Notes: a model not told the origin generated them from the sequence alone. A stretch of 64,000 nt of DNA from Flavobacterium beibuense F44-8 (GCF_000769915.1 NZ_JRLV01000020.1:34449-98448); one strand, 5' to 3'. Positions 33,957 to 43,916 are shown, numbered from the stretch's first letter. Numbers and translations are program-made.

Positions 33957-35882
33957 ATGAACAAAAGCCATACGTTTAATTTTAATTCCGAAAATTTTAA
34001 TCGGATATTTCCTTTTTATATACTACTCAACGAACATCTTGAGGTTGAGTCGTTAGGGAACAGTATCCAGAAAGTTGACGATACTCTTAAAAAAGGGGGA
34101 TACTTTCCTGATTATTTCTCACTCGTAAGGCCACATTCAGAAAACATATCGCAGGAAATACTTGTAGACAACCTGAGCCAGTTAGTGATACTGGAAAGTA
34201 AAAAACAATCAGATCTCATACTACGCGGGCAGTTTGAACCTATGGAAAATAATTTTCTGTTTGTGGGTTCGCCCTGGTTAATGTCGGTCGAAGAAATAAA
34301 GACCAGGAAACTTTCTATTTTTGACTTTGCCAACCACGACCCCCTACTTGATTTACTGCAAATATTAAAAACACAGGAAACCACCACTCAGGAACTCAAA
34401 GAGCTTTTACGTGTAAACAACGAGCAGAAAAATGCACTTAAAACCGACCGTGAAGAGCTAAACAAACTATCGGTAGTAGCTAGTGCAAACGAAAATGCCA
34501 TTGTTTTTACCCATCCTAATGCACAGATATTTTGGTGTAACGATGCCTATTTAAGGCTTACGGGCTTTAGCCGTGAGGAAATTATGGGGCGTACTCCTAT
34601 TGAAGTAGGGCTTACAGAGTCGACCGACAGAGATGCCCTGCAAAAAATGATAGATCTTTTTTACACAGGTGAATCATTTGACGTAGAGATAACACATGGC
34701 CGTAAGGATGGCAGTTACTTTTGGACAAGAACAAAAGGTCAGCCTATTTATGATGATAACGGAAATGTACTTCAGTATTTCGCTATGATTGAAGACATGA
34801 CCGAGGTAAAAGAAAAAGAAGAACAACTGGTACTACTTTCGCTAATTGCCGAAAAAAATATTAATTCGGTTATAATATGTGATAAGGAAGGGCAAATAGA
34901 ATGGGTAAACTCCAGTTTTGAACAAATGTCCGGCTACACCAAAGAAGAACTTATAGGGCAAAAGCCCGGTATATTATTACAGGGACCCGACAGCCACCCT
35001 GAAACAGTAGCTTATTTAAGTGATCAGATAAAAAAAGGAGAACCGTTTAACTGCGAAATAGTTAACTACTCTAAATCTAATAAAAAATATTGGGTAAAAA
35101 TACAAGGACAGGCTCTTTACAATAACTGGGGAGAAATTGTCCGTTTTTTTGCTATAGAAGAAGATATTACAGACAAAAAGCTTTTGGAAAGTCAAAAAGA
35201 AGTACTGCTTAAAAGCCTAGCTAAAAGTAATAAAGAACTGGAAGATTATGCCCAAATCGTATCGCACGATCTTAAGTCACCATTACGAAGCATAAACTCG
35301 CTTGTTGCTTGGATTAAAGAAGATAATGAGGGAGCACTTACAGAGCAGACTACCCAATATCTTAACATGATTGAGGACAAGCTGGAAAAAATGGATCACC
35401 TTATCCAGGGGGTACTTACCTATTCTAAAATCGATAAAACCGATATCGCTAAAGAGAATGTAAACATCCATGAAGTGGTAAGTAACATTATAAGCATTAT
35501 ACATATACCGCAACACACAAAGGTAGAAATCAAAAACACATTGCCGGTACTTAAAGCCGACAGGTTCAGGATACAGCAGCTATTCCAAAACCTTATAAGT
35601 AATGCGGTTAACTATATAGACAAGGAAGAGGGACTTGTTAGCATTGACGTAGTGGAAGCTAAAGACTGTTTTATATTCTCTGTAAGGGATAATGGTCCCG
35701 GTATTGCAGAGGAGAATCAGGAAAAAATATTTAAAATATTCCAGTCGTTTAGCAAAAGTGAAAAATCTACCGGGTTAGGGCTATCCATAGTAAAAAAGAT
35801 TGTAGATAACTATGGTGGTAAAATCTGGATTGAAAGTGAATTAGGCTCAGGCACCGTTTTTTACATTAAACTTTACAAGTAG
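33957..35882 (+). CDS. HNOBA-PAS-PAS histidine kinase, partner of H-NOX
   Basis: 642 residues from ATG 33957 (an in-frame ATG three codons earlier overlaps the H-NOX stop). The N-terminal 145 residues match the haem-NO-binding-associated domain of soluble guanylate cyclase: NFNRIFPFYILLNEHLEVES, LRGQFEPMENNFLFVGSPWL, followed by a short coiled coil. Two PAS/PAC domains follow (MIEDMTEVKEKEE; IEEDITDKKLLE). HisKA has His 437 in QIVSHDLKSPLRS, and the HATPase has DNGPGIAEENQ and STGLGLSIVKK. Its own output is probably the RR at 32994 and/or the Hpt/LytTR pair. It is cytoplasmic. Confidence 0.92.
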   Translation: MNKSHTFNFNSENFNRIFPFYILLNEHLEVESLGNSIQKVDDTLKKGGYFPDYFSLVRPHSENISQEILVDNLSQLVILESKKQSDLILRGQFEPMENNFLFVGSPWLMSVEEIKTRKLSIFDFANHDPLLDLLQILKTQETTTQELKELLRVNNEQKNALKTDREELNKLSVVASANENAIVFTHPNAQIFWCNDAYLRLTGFSREEIMGRTPIEVGLTESTDRDALQKMIDLFYTGESFDVEITHGRKDGSYFWTRTKGQPIYDDNGNVLQYFAMIEDMTEVKEKEEQLVLLSLIAEKNINSVIICDKEGQIEWVNSSFEQMSGYTKEELIGQKPGILLQGPDSHPETVAYLSDQIKKGEPFNCEIVNYSKSNKKYWVKIQGQALYNNWGEIVRFFAIEEDITDKKLLESQKEVLLKSLAKSNKELEDYAQIVSHDLKSPLRSINSLVAWIKEDNEGALTEQTTQYLNMIEDKLEKMDHLIQGVLTYSKIDKTDIAKENVNIHEVVSNIISIIHIPQHTKVEIKNTLPVLKADRFRIQQLFQNLISNAVNYIDKEEGLVSIDVVEAKDCFIFSVRDNGPGIAEENQEKIFKIFQSFSKSEKSTGLGLSIVKKIVDNYGGKIWIESELGSGTVFYIKLYK

Positions 35883-35887
35883 GCATC

Positions 35888-37021
35888 ATGAAAACAGTAC
35901 AGGCATACAAAAAAGAAAACGGAAAGTGGAAATACATTTCCGAAAAGAATACACTTAAAAATCCGTTGGTACTGGTTTTTGGCAACAGGTACTTACTGGA
36001 AAACGATGAAGTAATTGAAGACATTAGAGCTGAATTTCCATATGAACACTTGGTATTTGGTTCTACATCAGGAGAGATTGCCGGCACTAATGTTCTGGAC
36101 AAATCGGTAACAGTTACTGCTATTGAATTTGAAAAAAGCTCTTTTGTTATAAAACGTGCTAATATACTGGACTATAATAAAGATGCTGCCGAACTGGGCA
36201 AGATACTTTATGATGAAATGCCTAAAGATAACCTGAAACATCTTTTTGTACTTAGTGAAGGTAGCTTTGTAAACGGCAGCTCATTAATTGCCGGACTGGA
36301 AGATGATCTTTATAAAAACGTTTGTATAACCGGAGGAATGTGTGGCGACGACGCCCGCTTTGAAAAAACCCTGGCTTCCTATAAGCAAAATCCTAAAGAA
36401 GGCGAAGTAATACTAATGGGCTTTTATGGAGACACCCTGGATATTAGCTTTGCCAGTGTAGGCGGATGGCAACCCTTTGGACCGGAAAGACTTATTACAA
36501 AATCAAACGGAAATGTATTATATGAAATAGATGGGCAACCAGCCCTCGATTTATACAAAAAATACTTAGGAGATAAGGCTGTGCAATTACCGCAGGCCTC
36601 CTTACTCTACCCTCTTAATGTTACTATACCGGGTAAGGAAAAACCTGTGGTAAGAACAATATTAAACATAGATAACGACAAACAGTCAATGATACTTGCC
36701 GGAGATGCTCCCGAAAAATCACACGTACAACTTATGATGGCTACCGTAGATGCAATTGCCGAAGGTGCCAGTAAAGCAGCCCTTTATGCAATGCATAACC
36801 GTAAAAGCATGCCACAGCTTGCACTACTAATCAGTTGTGTAGGCCGTAAGCTGGTAATGAATCAGCGCGTAGAGGAAGAAATTGAACAAGTTAAAGAAAT
36901 GGTTGGTGACAATACCACTATAACAGGATTTTACTCGTATGGGGAAATGGCTCCCTTTGTAAATACCACATCCTGCGAATTACATAACCAAACAATGACC
37001 TTAACATTAATTAGCGAATGA
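35888..37021 (+). CDS. FIST domain protein (NosP-like candidate NO sensor)
   Basis: 377 residues with FIST_N (NPLVLVFGNRYLLEN, FGSTSGEIAG, ITGGMCGDDARF) and FIST_C (LALLISCVGRKLVM, TTITGFYSYGEMAPF) domains. FIST proteins were named as sensory input domains, and several (NosP) bind haem and NO and inhibit an adjacent kinase. Its stop overlaps the ATG of the next kinase (ATGA), the standard NosP-kinase arrangement. Haem binding is inference. Confidence 0.85.
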   Translation: MKTVQAYKKENGKWKYISEKNTLKNPLVLVFGNRYLLENDEVIEDIRAEFPYEHLVFGSTSGEIAGTNVLDKSVTVTAIEFEKSSFVIKRANILDYNKDAAELGKILYDEMPKDNLKHLFVLSEGSFVNGSSLIAGLEDDLYKNVCITGGMCGDDARFEKTLASYKQNPKEGEVILMGFYGDTLDISFASVGGWQPFGPERLITKSNGNVLYEIDGQPALDLYKKYLGDKAVQLPQASLLYPLNVTIPGKEKPVVRTILNIDNDKQSMILAGDAPEKSHVQLMMATVDAIAEGASKAALYAMHNRKSMPQLALLISCVGRKLVMNQRVEEEIEQVKEMVGDNTTITGFYSYGEMAPFVNTTSCELHNQTMTLTLISE

Positions 37022-38073
37022 AAAACTCCCTGATAAAAAGACAGATAGCCAAACATATAGGATCTAACATTCCTGAAGGACTTAATGCCTTTTTAATGGC
37101 TGTACAGGAATCATATATAAATTATGAAGATCAAATCTCAATGTTGCAACGCGCTATGCGTATAAGTTCTGAGGAGCTTTTTGCCGCTAATCAGAAACTG
37201 AGAAATGAAGCAGACAGCCTAAAGGAGATTAACAGCAATTTGGAGTTTATTTTGAGTTCCATGAACATGGACAATGATACAGAGACTTCAGATAACACGG
37301 GAGATAATAATTATGACCCCTCAGATTATATTAAACAACAGTCCATACAAATTATAAAAATAAACGATCAAAGGGAACAACTTCTTCAAAGCCTTGAAGC
37401 ACAAAACCAGGCTTTAAACGAATATGCTCATATGGTATCGCATGACCTTAAGGCGCCGCTTAGAAACATCAGCACCCTTATTGAATGGTTTAAGGATGAT
37501 AACGCCGAAAAGGTTGGTGATGAAGGTGTAAAATCACTAGACCTTATGCAGTTTAATGTAGAGAAGATGGACTTGCTTATACAGGGAATTCTTGATTACT
37601 CCTCAATAGATAAAGTGAAGACCGATGATAAAATGGTCGACTTTAATTTACTGTTAGACGAGCTGTTAAGAACCGTAGCGGTACCTAAAAATATTGAGAT
37701 AAAAATAAACAATACGCTTCCTAAAATACAGGGTAACAATTTCAAATTCAAACAACTGTTCCAAAACCTTATAGAAAATGCTATTAAATATAACGATAAG
37801 GAGAAAGGCTGTATAGAAATTAGCTCGAAAGAAAAGAAGTACGATATAGAATTTTGCATAAAAGACAACGGAAAAGGTATAGCAGAGGCTTATTTTGAAA
37901 AAATATTCAATATCTTTACTAAACTAGACAGCGAAAACCCATCATCAGGTATAGGTTTATCTATAGTTAAAAAGATAGTAATGTACTACGGTGGTAAGGT
38001 TTGGCTGGAAAGTGTTGAGAACGAAGGCACTTCTTTTTATTTCACCATACCTAAATATCATGGAACAGCCTAA
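37018..38073 (+). CDS. Histidine kinase paired with FIST protein
   Basis: 351 residues. An N-terminal coiled-coil-rich segment (ISMLQRAMRISSEELFAANQ, a pattern seen in kinases next to FIST proteins) precedes HisKA with His 142 in MVSHDLKAPLRN. The HATPase has DNGKGIAEAYF and SSGIGLSIVKK. There are no PAS or membrane segments, so input must come from a partner, most likely the FIST protein. It overlaps the Hpt gene by 14 nt. Confidence 0.9.
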   Translation: MKNSLIKRQIAKHIGSNIPEGLNAFLMAVQESYINYEDQISMLQRAMRISSEELFAANQKLRNEADSLKEINSNLEFILSSMNMDNDTETSDNTGDNNYDPSDYIKQQSIQIIKINDQREQLLQSLEAQNQALNEYAHMVSHDLKAPLRNISTLIEWFKDDNAEKVGDEGVKSLDLMQFNVEKMDLLIQGILDYSSIDKVKTDDKMVDFNLLLDELLRTVAVPKNIEIKINNTLPKIQGNNFKFKQLFQNLIENAIKYNDKEKGCIEISSKEKKYDIEFCIKDNGKGIAEAYFEKIFNIFTKLDSENPSSGIGLSIVKKIVMYYGGKVWLESVENEGTSFYFTIPKYHGTA

Positions 38074-38380
38074 TTTAAACTACATAGACCAACTTGCCGG
38101 AGACGATGCTCCCTTTAGGCAAAAATTAATAGACACCATTAAAAGTGAACTACCTACAGAGATTGACACTTACAAAAGCTATTTAAGTGCCGATAACTAT
38201 AATGCTACTGCGGGTAGTGTTCACAAACTCAAACACAAAATTAGTGTTATGGGAATGGAAAAAAGTTATTATATTGCTGAAGAGTTTGAAAAAAACCTGA
38301 AGAATAACTCACTGGATTTACAGGCTGATTTTGAAGCTATTTTAGCCAGTATGCAAAATTATATTGACGGTATTCAATAA
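38060..38380 (+). CDS. Hpt phosphotransfer protein
   Basis: 106 residues of all-alpha character with the phosphotransfer motif AGSVHKLKHKISVMGM (His followed by xLK). The ATG at 38060 overlaps the kinase gene; a longer in-frame ORF from 37991 only reads the kinase sequence in another frame. Placed between two NO-linked kinases and a LytTR regulator, it is the natural convergence node, comparable with LuxU or HpdR-linked Hpt proteins. That role is inference. Confidence 0.88.
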   Translation: MEQPNLNYIDQLAGDDAPFRQKLIDTIKSELPTEIDTYKSYLSADNYNATAGSVHKLKHKISVMGMEKSYYIAEEFEKNLKNNSLDLQADFEAILASMQNYIDGIQ

Positions 38381-38394
38381 ACAGGGGGACATAT

Positions 38395-39126
38395 ATGAAC
38401 AGCATTATCATTGACGACGAAACATTAGCAAGAACTATAATCTCGCAAATGGCAACAAAGGATCCGGAGCTTAATGTAACCGGTGAATTTAGCAGTGCCA
38501 TACAGGCTATGAAATTTTTAAATGAGGAAGAGACTAAACCCGACCTTATTTTTCTTGACATCCATATGCCAGATTTCACGGGGTTTGACTTTATTAAAAC
38601 CATTAAAAACCCTCCTGCAGTTATACTTGTAACTTCAGATAAAAACTTTGCTATTGAGGCATTTGAATATGATTGTATTGTTGATTATCTGGTAAAGCCC
38701 ATAACAGAAGAACGCTTTCTTAAAGCGGTTAAAAAAGCTAAAGCTAAAAAAGATGAGACTCCTGCTACAGTTTCCGTTTCAGCATCTACAGATGAGAAAC
38801 AACCTACAGATACCGCAAATGAGTTTTATGTAAATATAGACAGAAGGCTTATTAAAATAGATATCCCTACCATTAATATTGTTGAGGCAAAAGGTGATTA
38901 TATCCAGATAAAAACTGAAACCAAAAACTATACGGTACACTCTACCTTAAAAAAGATTGAAGAAAAACTTCCTTCATCACTATTCCTTAAAGTACACCGC
39001 ACCTATATCATTAACACCAAAAAAATTATAGATATAGAGGATAACAGTGTACTAATTGGTAAAGATGTAGTACCCGTAAGCCGAGCCAACAGGCCCGAAC
39101 TTATGAAAAGGCTAAATATGCTTTAA
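38395..39126 (+). CDS. LytTR-family response regulator
   Basis: 243 residues. A receiver (IIIDDETLAR, phosphoacceptor Asp 55 in LIFLDIHMPDFTG, LVTSDK, LVKPIT) and a linker rich in Ser/Thr precede a LytTR DNA-binding domain (about 143-243: IVEAKGDYIQIKTETKNYTV, LFLKVHRTYIINTKKI, VPVSRANR). LytTR proteins bind direct repeats spaced about two helical turns, exactly the pattern found around the sRNA array. Its start is preceded by an unusually G-rich CAGGGGGACATAT, which could pair with the CCCCC box of the putative sRNAs. Last gene of the operon, followed by a strong terminator. Confidence 0.93.
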   Translation: MNSIIIDDETLARTIISQMATKDPELNVTGEFSSAIQAMKFLNEEETKPDLIFLDIHMPDFTGFDFIKTIKNPPAVILVTSDKNFAIEAFEYDCIVDYLVKPITEERFLKAVKKAKAKKDETPATVSVSASTDEKQPTDTANEFYVNIDRRLIKIDIPTINIVEAKGDYIQIKTETKNYTVHSTLKKIEEKLPSSLFLKVHRTYIINTKKIIDIEDNSVLIGKDVVPVSRANRPELMKRLNML

Positions 39127-39148
39127 AAGCAATAAAATATATAATTCT

Positions 39149-39180
39149 AAAAGCGGCTATACAGCCGCTTTTGTTTTTTT
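39149..39180 (+). terminator. Terminator of the NO-sensor/LytTR operon
   Basis: Ten-bp stem AAAAGCGGCT / AGCCGCTTTT with a 4-nt loop, followed by GTTTTTTT. Confidence 0.92.
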
Positions 39181-39198
39181 AAACCTCTTAACAAAGAA

Positions 39199-39226
39199 AA
39201 CCCCGTATTGGATAAATACAGGGTTT
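39199..39226 (-). terminator. Terminator of the CHU_C protein gene
   Basis: Imperfect stem AAACCC-GTATT / AATAC-GGGTTT with a 5-nt loop and flanking mismatch; T-rich on the minus side. It converges on the preceding terminator. Confidence 0.6.
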
Positions 39227-39347
39227 ACGCTAACATAATTACTAATTAATTAAAACTTTTGTTTCTACATCATAGGCAGTTTTGGTATTAAATGATTAAT
39301 TAATCTGTTTGTTTTACTTTATATACTTTGCTAGATCATAACTTATT

Positions 39348-41852
39348 TTAGTTTTCCTGACGGTTAATGTATACCCATCCTGTTTTGGTATCCCCACCAT
39401 TCATTTTTATGGCATAATAGTAAGTACCGGTAGGTAGTTCACTCCCGTTTTTGTTTTGTCCGTACCATTCATTAGTATAGTTATTCATGTAGTATACTTC
39501 CTGCCCATATCGATTAAAAATGCTAAGGCTGTCAACATCAAAACCCGAAAGATCAAACTCATCATTCTTATCATCTCCGTTTGGTGATATGCCTCGTGGT
39601 ATAAAGCAATCACCATTAAAAATGTTTAGATAAAAGATAATTGCACAGCCATTAGCAGCCTCCCCTCTCACATATATAGTTTGCTCATCAGCTTCAACAA
39701 CATAAGCATTTGGGGTAGTAATAGCATTTTGTATTAGCTCTGCATCTGTTTCAGCTTCATAATACCCTTGTATAGTAATACCTTCAGGTAATATTACCTC
39801 CGGAAGATTAAAAGGAGAACAACCAGTTACATCAAACTCCCGCTCCACCGGAGGGTTTTCATAAACAAGAATATTATAAGTAGTTACAGCACTACATGAT
39901 GAGTTACTAACCCTTACATAAATTGTTTGTGGGTTACTTATATTTTCATATTCGGTAGGGTTTACTATTGCGTTGCTCTCTTCTTCAGCGTCCTCTTGAG
40001 AAATAAAGTATGCTACTACAATATTCTCCTGCCCTTCTGTTAACATATTCTCGTTTTCAGTAAGGTCAAAAATGGTATAACCGTCTTCAATACTGTCATC
40101 ACACAAAGTGATTTCGGGCAATTCGCTTACCTGAGGAAAAGAACTAACAATTAATTCAAAAGATAGTATGGCATAGCAACTGTTCTCATTGTTAAGCACT
40201 CCCATATAAATTGTTTGCCCTATTGTTGTATAAGCATTAGGGGTTGTTATTTCATTTTCCTGTAACTGGGCATCTTCCTGCGATGTATAATAGGTAATTG
40301 TGTACTCATCAGGATTAAGTCCGTTTAAAGCTTGCTCCCCCTGTTGTGTTAAATCAAACTCTGCCGCGGTAGTGTCACTACAAACAGTAATATCAGCCGG
40401 TGCTGTAAAACCATCTTCGGGAGCCTCAATAAGTATTTTCACTGTTGCGGTTTGTATAGCTCCATTACTTGTAACCACAGCTGTAACTGTATAGGTTCCC
40501 GGCGCACTGAACAAATGCACTCCATCTATATCTGTAGATGTATTATCATTACCACTATCAGAATCACCAAAGTCCCACGTTACACTATCAACTTCGGGTA
40601 TACGTAATAGTGTAAAAGTTACCGCATCATCCGGACAGGTTTGATTAGCAATAATACCCGATTCAAAATAACTCTGTATAAACGAAGGCAACCCTAACCC
40701 CCCGGCAAAACTAAGAGGCACCTGATCGTACTGAAACATACATGCACTTCCCTGATTGTTAGGGCAATTAATTACATTTAGTGAATTTTGAAAAGAATTA
40801 ATTATATAGATTTTTCCATCTGGTCCCAGCTGCATAGCACTGTTCCCTATTACACTATCAAGTGAAACTGTTGAAATGACTTCTTTTGAAGCTATTAAAT
40901 CATCATTAGTTGTACTGGTAACGTCAAATTGATAAACCTCATTAGCTACTGCAAAACCTAGAGAATTACACACATACAGGTATTTACTGTTAGGAGAAAA
41001 CTCTACTCCATATGGCATTAGGGTAAAATCACCAACATGCATATGATTGGTTATTTCACCTGTTTCATTATTAAAATCAAAAACATCTACACCTTTATTG
41101 GGTCCATTAAATAATGCAGCGGCCAGCTTACTACCATCGGGCGACGCTTTTAGGTGCCCTATTCCTTCTGGACCATAGAACACAGCATCAGGATATGGAA
41201 ACCCCTCGTAAAACGTTCCTATATTGCTTATAACCGGAGTCGTACTAACACCATTGGCTGAAACAAGATAGGCCACATAAGTATCGCTAATAGCCCTATG
41301 GGTTATAACCCATACCTGCTCGCCATCGGCATGGTAAACTGCTGTAATCTTTTCTACCTTAGCATCTTCATCCAGTACAATATTTTTATTTTCTGTAATC
41401 GCACCCAAACCATTATCAAGTGTCATATCAATTTCAGAATATAGTAATCCCGGAGAGAAAGAAGCCCCTTCATCTATATTGAACAGGTAGTAAATATTAT
41501 CAGACCCCGGTTTTTTCACCACTACACCGCTTTGTGTAGAACTGATGGCACCAGAAAGGAGTCCGCTACCATTTAACATAACAACGTTATTTTTATTCCA
41601 TACTGTTTTACCCCCAGCGTAAAAAAGAAGTTCCCCATCAACATCTGAAATAGCCGTTAAACCTTCAGTAGCCCCAAAAAGTTGTATACCGTCCATGGTA
41701 ACAACAGGCTCCCCACTGGTAAAAGTTATTCCAATATAAGGTAAACACCATGTGTTTGCCTCCTTACCTATCCATAGTCCGTTTTGAAATTGGGAAAAGG
41801 CAGTTTGTGATAAAAAAAGTAGAAAACTCGTAAAAAGCAGTAGTTTTTTCAT
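39348..41852 (-). CDS. Secreted protein with PKD domain and T9SS type B (CHU_C) sorting domain
   Basis: 834 residues. A signal peptide (FLLFLSQTAFSQ) leads to an N-terminal region of about 400 residues with beta-propeller-like features (HLKASPDGSKLAAALFNG, EFSPNSKYLYVCN, MQLGPDGKIYI). A PKD domain follows (about 410-480: VDSVTWDFGDSDSG), then Ig-like repeats containing 'ITLCDDS'-type segments. The gliding-motility-associated C-terminal domain is at about 750-834 (FIPRGISPNGDDKNDEFDL, IFNRYGQEVY, ELPTGTYYYAI). It is expected on the cell surface or in the medium via Type IX secretion. The ligand is unknown. Confidence 0.9.
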   Translation of the reverse strand: MKKLLLFTSFLLFLSQTAFSQFQNGLWIGKEANTWCLPYIGITFTSGEPVVTMDGIQLFGATEGLTAISDVDGELLFYAGGKTVWNKNNVVMLNGSGLLSGAISSTQSGVVVKKPGSDNIYYLFNIDEGASFSPGLLYSEIDMTLDNGLGAITENKNIVLDEDAKVEKITAVYHADGEQVWVITHRAISDTYVAYLVSANGVSTTPVISNIGTFYEGFPYPDAVFYGPEGIGHLKASPDGSKLAAALFNGPNKGVDVFDFNNETGEITNHMHVGDFTLMPYGVEFSPNSKYLYVCNSLGFAVANEVYQFDVTSTTNDDLIASKEVISTVSLDSVIGNSAMQLGPDGKIYIINSFQNSLNVINCPNNQGSACMFQYDQVPLSFAGGLGLPSFIQSYFESGIIANQTCPDDAVTFTLLRIPEVDSVTWDFGDSDSGNDNTSTDIDGVHLFSAPGTYTVTAVVTSNGAIQTATVKILIEAPEDGFTAPADITVCSDTTAAEFDLTQQGEQALNGLNPDEYTITYYTSQEDAQLQENEITTPNAYTTIGQTIYMGVLNNENSCYAILSFELIVSSFPQVSELPEITLCDDSIEDGYTIFDLTENENMLTEGQENIVVAYFISQEDAEEESNAIVNPTEYENISNPQTIYVRVSNSSCSAVTTYNILVYENPPVEREFDVTGCSPFNLPEVILPEGITIQGYYEAETDAELIQNAITTPNAYVVEADEQTIYVRGEAANGCAIIFYLNIFNGDCFIPRGISPNGDDKNDEFDLSGFDVDSLSIFNRYGQEVYYMNNYTNEWYGQNKNGSELPTGTYYYAIKMNGGDTKTGWVYINRQEN

Positions 41853-42050
41853 ATAGCTTAATTTTTAATTTGCCATAGCTATTGAACCAGGCTGTTTAAA
41901 ATTCAGGGATATTATTGAAACAGGCATACCGCTACACCGGCGTTTACTGTCACAACATTAATCAAAAATCAGTAGTATTATTTTACAGATAACAATTATT
42001 ATATTACAAAAAAAGGGACAAATAACAATAATTTAAGTGACATTTAAATT

Positions 42051-43694
42051 TTAAACCCCTGAAATATACGCATATATATCAACTTCTTTTGAAATTTCCA
42101 TTTTTGCTGCCAAGCGTTCTTTTCTCTTCTTTGCAGCTACTATAGTTATGTTTAAAATGGTTGCAATTTCTTTAACGCTTAAATTCATGTATATATAAGC
42201 AATGAATCGTATATCATTCACCGTTAAATCAGGATGCTGTTCTTTAAGTCTGGATAAAAAGCCCTGATTAACCTCTTCAAAATGCTTAATAAAGTTATCC
42301 CATTCTTTATCGGCTCTTAAATATGCTTTTAGTGAACTTACATGATTGGCTAAGGTTTGGTCCTTAGCTAGTTTTGGTCTTTTAGAGAGATAAGCCACAA
42401 TTTCTTCAATAATCTCATTTCTGTCGGAAAGATATAATGCCTTCGCCGATAATTTTCTGTTTTTAGCTTCAATTTCATCATTAAGTCTCTCCTGCTCTAA
42501 TAATGCCTTAGTAACCTCACGTTCCAGTTCCAGGTTATGGTTTTTTTCTTTTTCAAGGTTAAGTTCAGTAATGTTGCGGTTCCTTTCGGCAATAATCTTT
42601 TTTTGTCTAAAAATCAGCACAAGTATCACAACCACAGCACATATTATTACAATAATGGCATAAAAAGTTTTCCTTTCGGCAGATAACTTTTCTTCTTTTG
42701 CATAAAGCTGGTTTTTATAGTTTTGAATTTCAAACTTAACGCGATTGTTTTCAAACATTCTTCCGTTTTTACGCTCATTTAACTTTCTTTCAGCCTCAAA
42801 TATGGAATCCTTATAGCGAAGTGCATTATGGTACGATCCGCTTTTCTCATATATATCAGCCATTAGTTTAAATATCATCTTTTTATACTCAGGGTCACTA
42901 CCGCTGTTAAGTGCCCTTTGTGCATAAGACACAGCCTGAGCATATTGATTTTCTTTAAAATATGTTTTTGAAATAATAATCCATAAAAACATCTCGAGTC
43001 CGTTTTCGGATACATTAGGCTCTTCGTTGTACATATCCCACGCGCCTTTTCTTGCCTTGAGAACATCGCCAAGGAGCAAATCATTTTCAAGTAAAAGTAC
43101 TTTAGCTGATAATAAAAAGTCGTTTTCAAGTAGTTTTATACTTTGCTGTAAGTAAGGCCTCGCCTTTTCGGGTTGATCCAATCGGTTATATATATATCCT
43201 AAATTCATTAACGGAAGCCCTATATGCGATTCAATATTTTCCTCTACTGCCTTTTCAGAAGATTTGGTATAATATTCAATAGCCTTATCATACATCTTTT
43301 CACGAGTATAGAGGTTTGCTATATTATTAAGGCACTCCAGTTCGTTAACCGTCCATTTTTGAGTTATAGCAATATTGTAGGCATCTAAAAAATATTTTAA
43401 GGCCTCGCCATCATCAAACATGGAATAATATGCGAACCCCATATTAAAGAGAACACTGTATATTTCCTGATCCCATTTCTCTTTTACGGCCATTTCTCGG
43501 GCTACGGTAAAATATTCTAAAGCCTTAATATAATTACCTTTTTCAGAACTCTTTATACCTTTATGAATAATGGAATCGCAGGTGGCCTTATTATAACTGT
43601 CATAATTATTGTTTGCCCATAGAGGCAGACAAAGAAAAAAACATAGCACTAGTAACAGGGGGCGTTTGTAACCGATGTTTTTAAAATGTCTCAT
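42051..43694 (-). CDS. TPR-transmembrane-HTH regulator
   Basis: 547 residues. A signal peptide (LLLVLCFFLCLPLWAN) and TPR repeats (about 35-290: ALKYFLDAYNIAI, ALNSGSDPEYKKMI) precede a membrane helix near 340 (FYAIIVIICAVVVILVLIF). A long coiled coil (360-430) and a C-terminal LuxR/GerE-like HTH follow (DLTVNDIRFIAYIYMNLSVK, EIATILNITIVAAKKRKERL). This is the membrane-bound one-component layout common in Bacteroidetes. The target is unknown; neighbours are surface and secreted proteins. Confidence 0.85.
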   Translation of the reverse strand: MRHFKNIGYKRPLLLVLCFFLCLPLWANNNYDSYNKATCDSIIHKGIKSSEKGNYIKALEYFTVAREMAVKEKWDQEIYSVLFNMGFAYYSMFDDGEALKYFLDAYNIAITQKWTVNELECLNNIANLYTREKMYDKAIEYYTKSSEKAVEENIESHIGLPLMNLGYIYNRLDQPEKARPYLQQSIKLLENDFLLSAKVLLLENDLLLGDVLKARKGAWDMYNEEPNVSENGLEMFLWIIISKTYFKENQYAQAVSYAQRALNSGSDPEYKKMIFKLMADIYEKSGSYHNALRYKDSIFEAERKLNERKNGRMFENNRVKFEIQNYKNQLYAKEEKLSAERKTFYAIIVIICAVVVILVLIFRQKKIIAERNRNITELNLEKEKNHNLELEREVTKALLEQERLNDEIEAKNRKLSAKALYLSDRNEIIEEIVAYLSKRPKLAKDQTLANHVSSLKAYLRADKEWDNFIKHFEEVNQGFLSRLKEQHPDLTVNDIRFIAYIYMNLSVKEIATILNITIVAAKKRKERLAAKMEISKEVDIYAYISGV

Positions 43695-43895
43695 GTGTGG
43701 TAGTTTGATTAATTCTTTTAAATTTTATGTTTTTTTTAACATTTTCAAATATAAGAATTGTATTACCTAATATTGTTTTTAAAATTCTTAAATTATTAAT
43801 AATCAGAGCATTTTTACAAAAAGCACAATCATAGCGGACTTCATTTACAAAAAAAATATTTTTTGTCTTTAATAATGATTTTTATAAAAAAACAA

Positions 43896-43916
43896 GGCAC
43901 TCCAAAATGGAGTGCC
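43896..43916 (-). terminator. Terminator of the PI-PLC gene
   Basis: Eight-bp perfect stem GGCACTCC / GGAGTGCC with a 5-nt loop, followed on the minus strand by TTGTTTTTTTAT. Confidence 0.88.

Noticed and set aside
37991..38059. Longer N-terminus for the Hpt protein
   Set aside because: The added residues are an alternative-frame reading of the kinase C-terminus; ATG 38060 gives the normal Hpt size.
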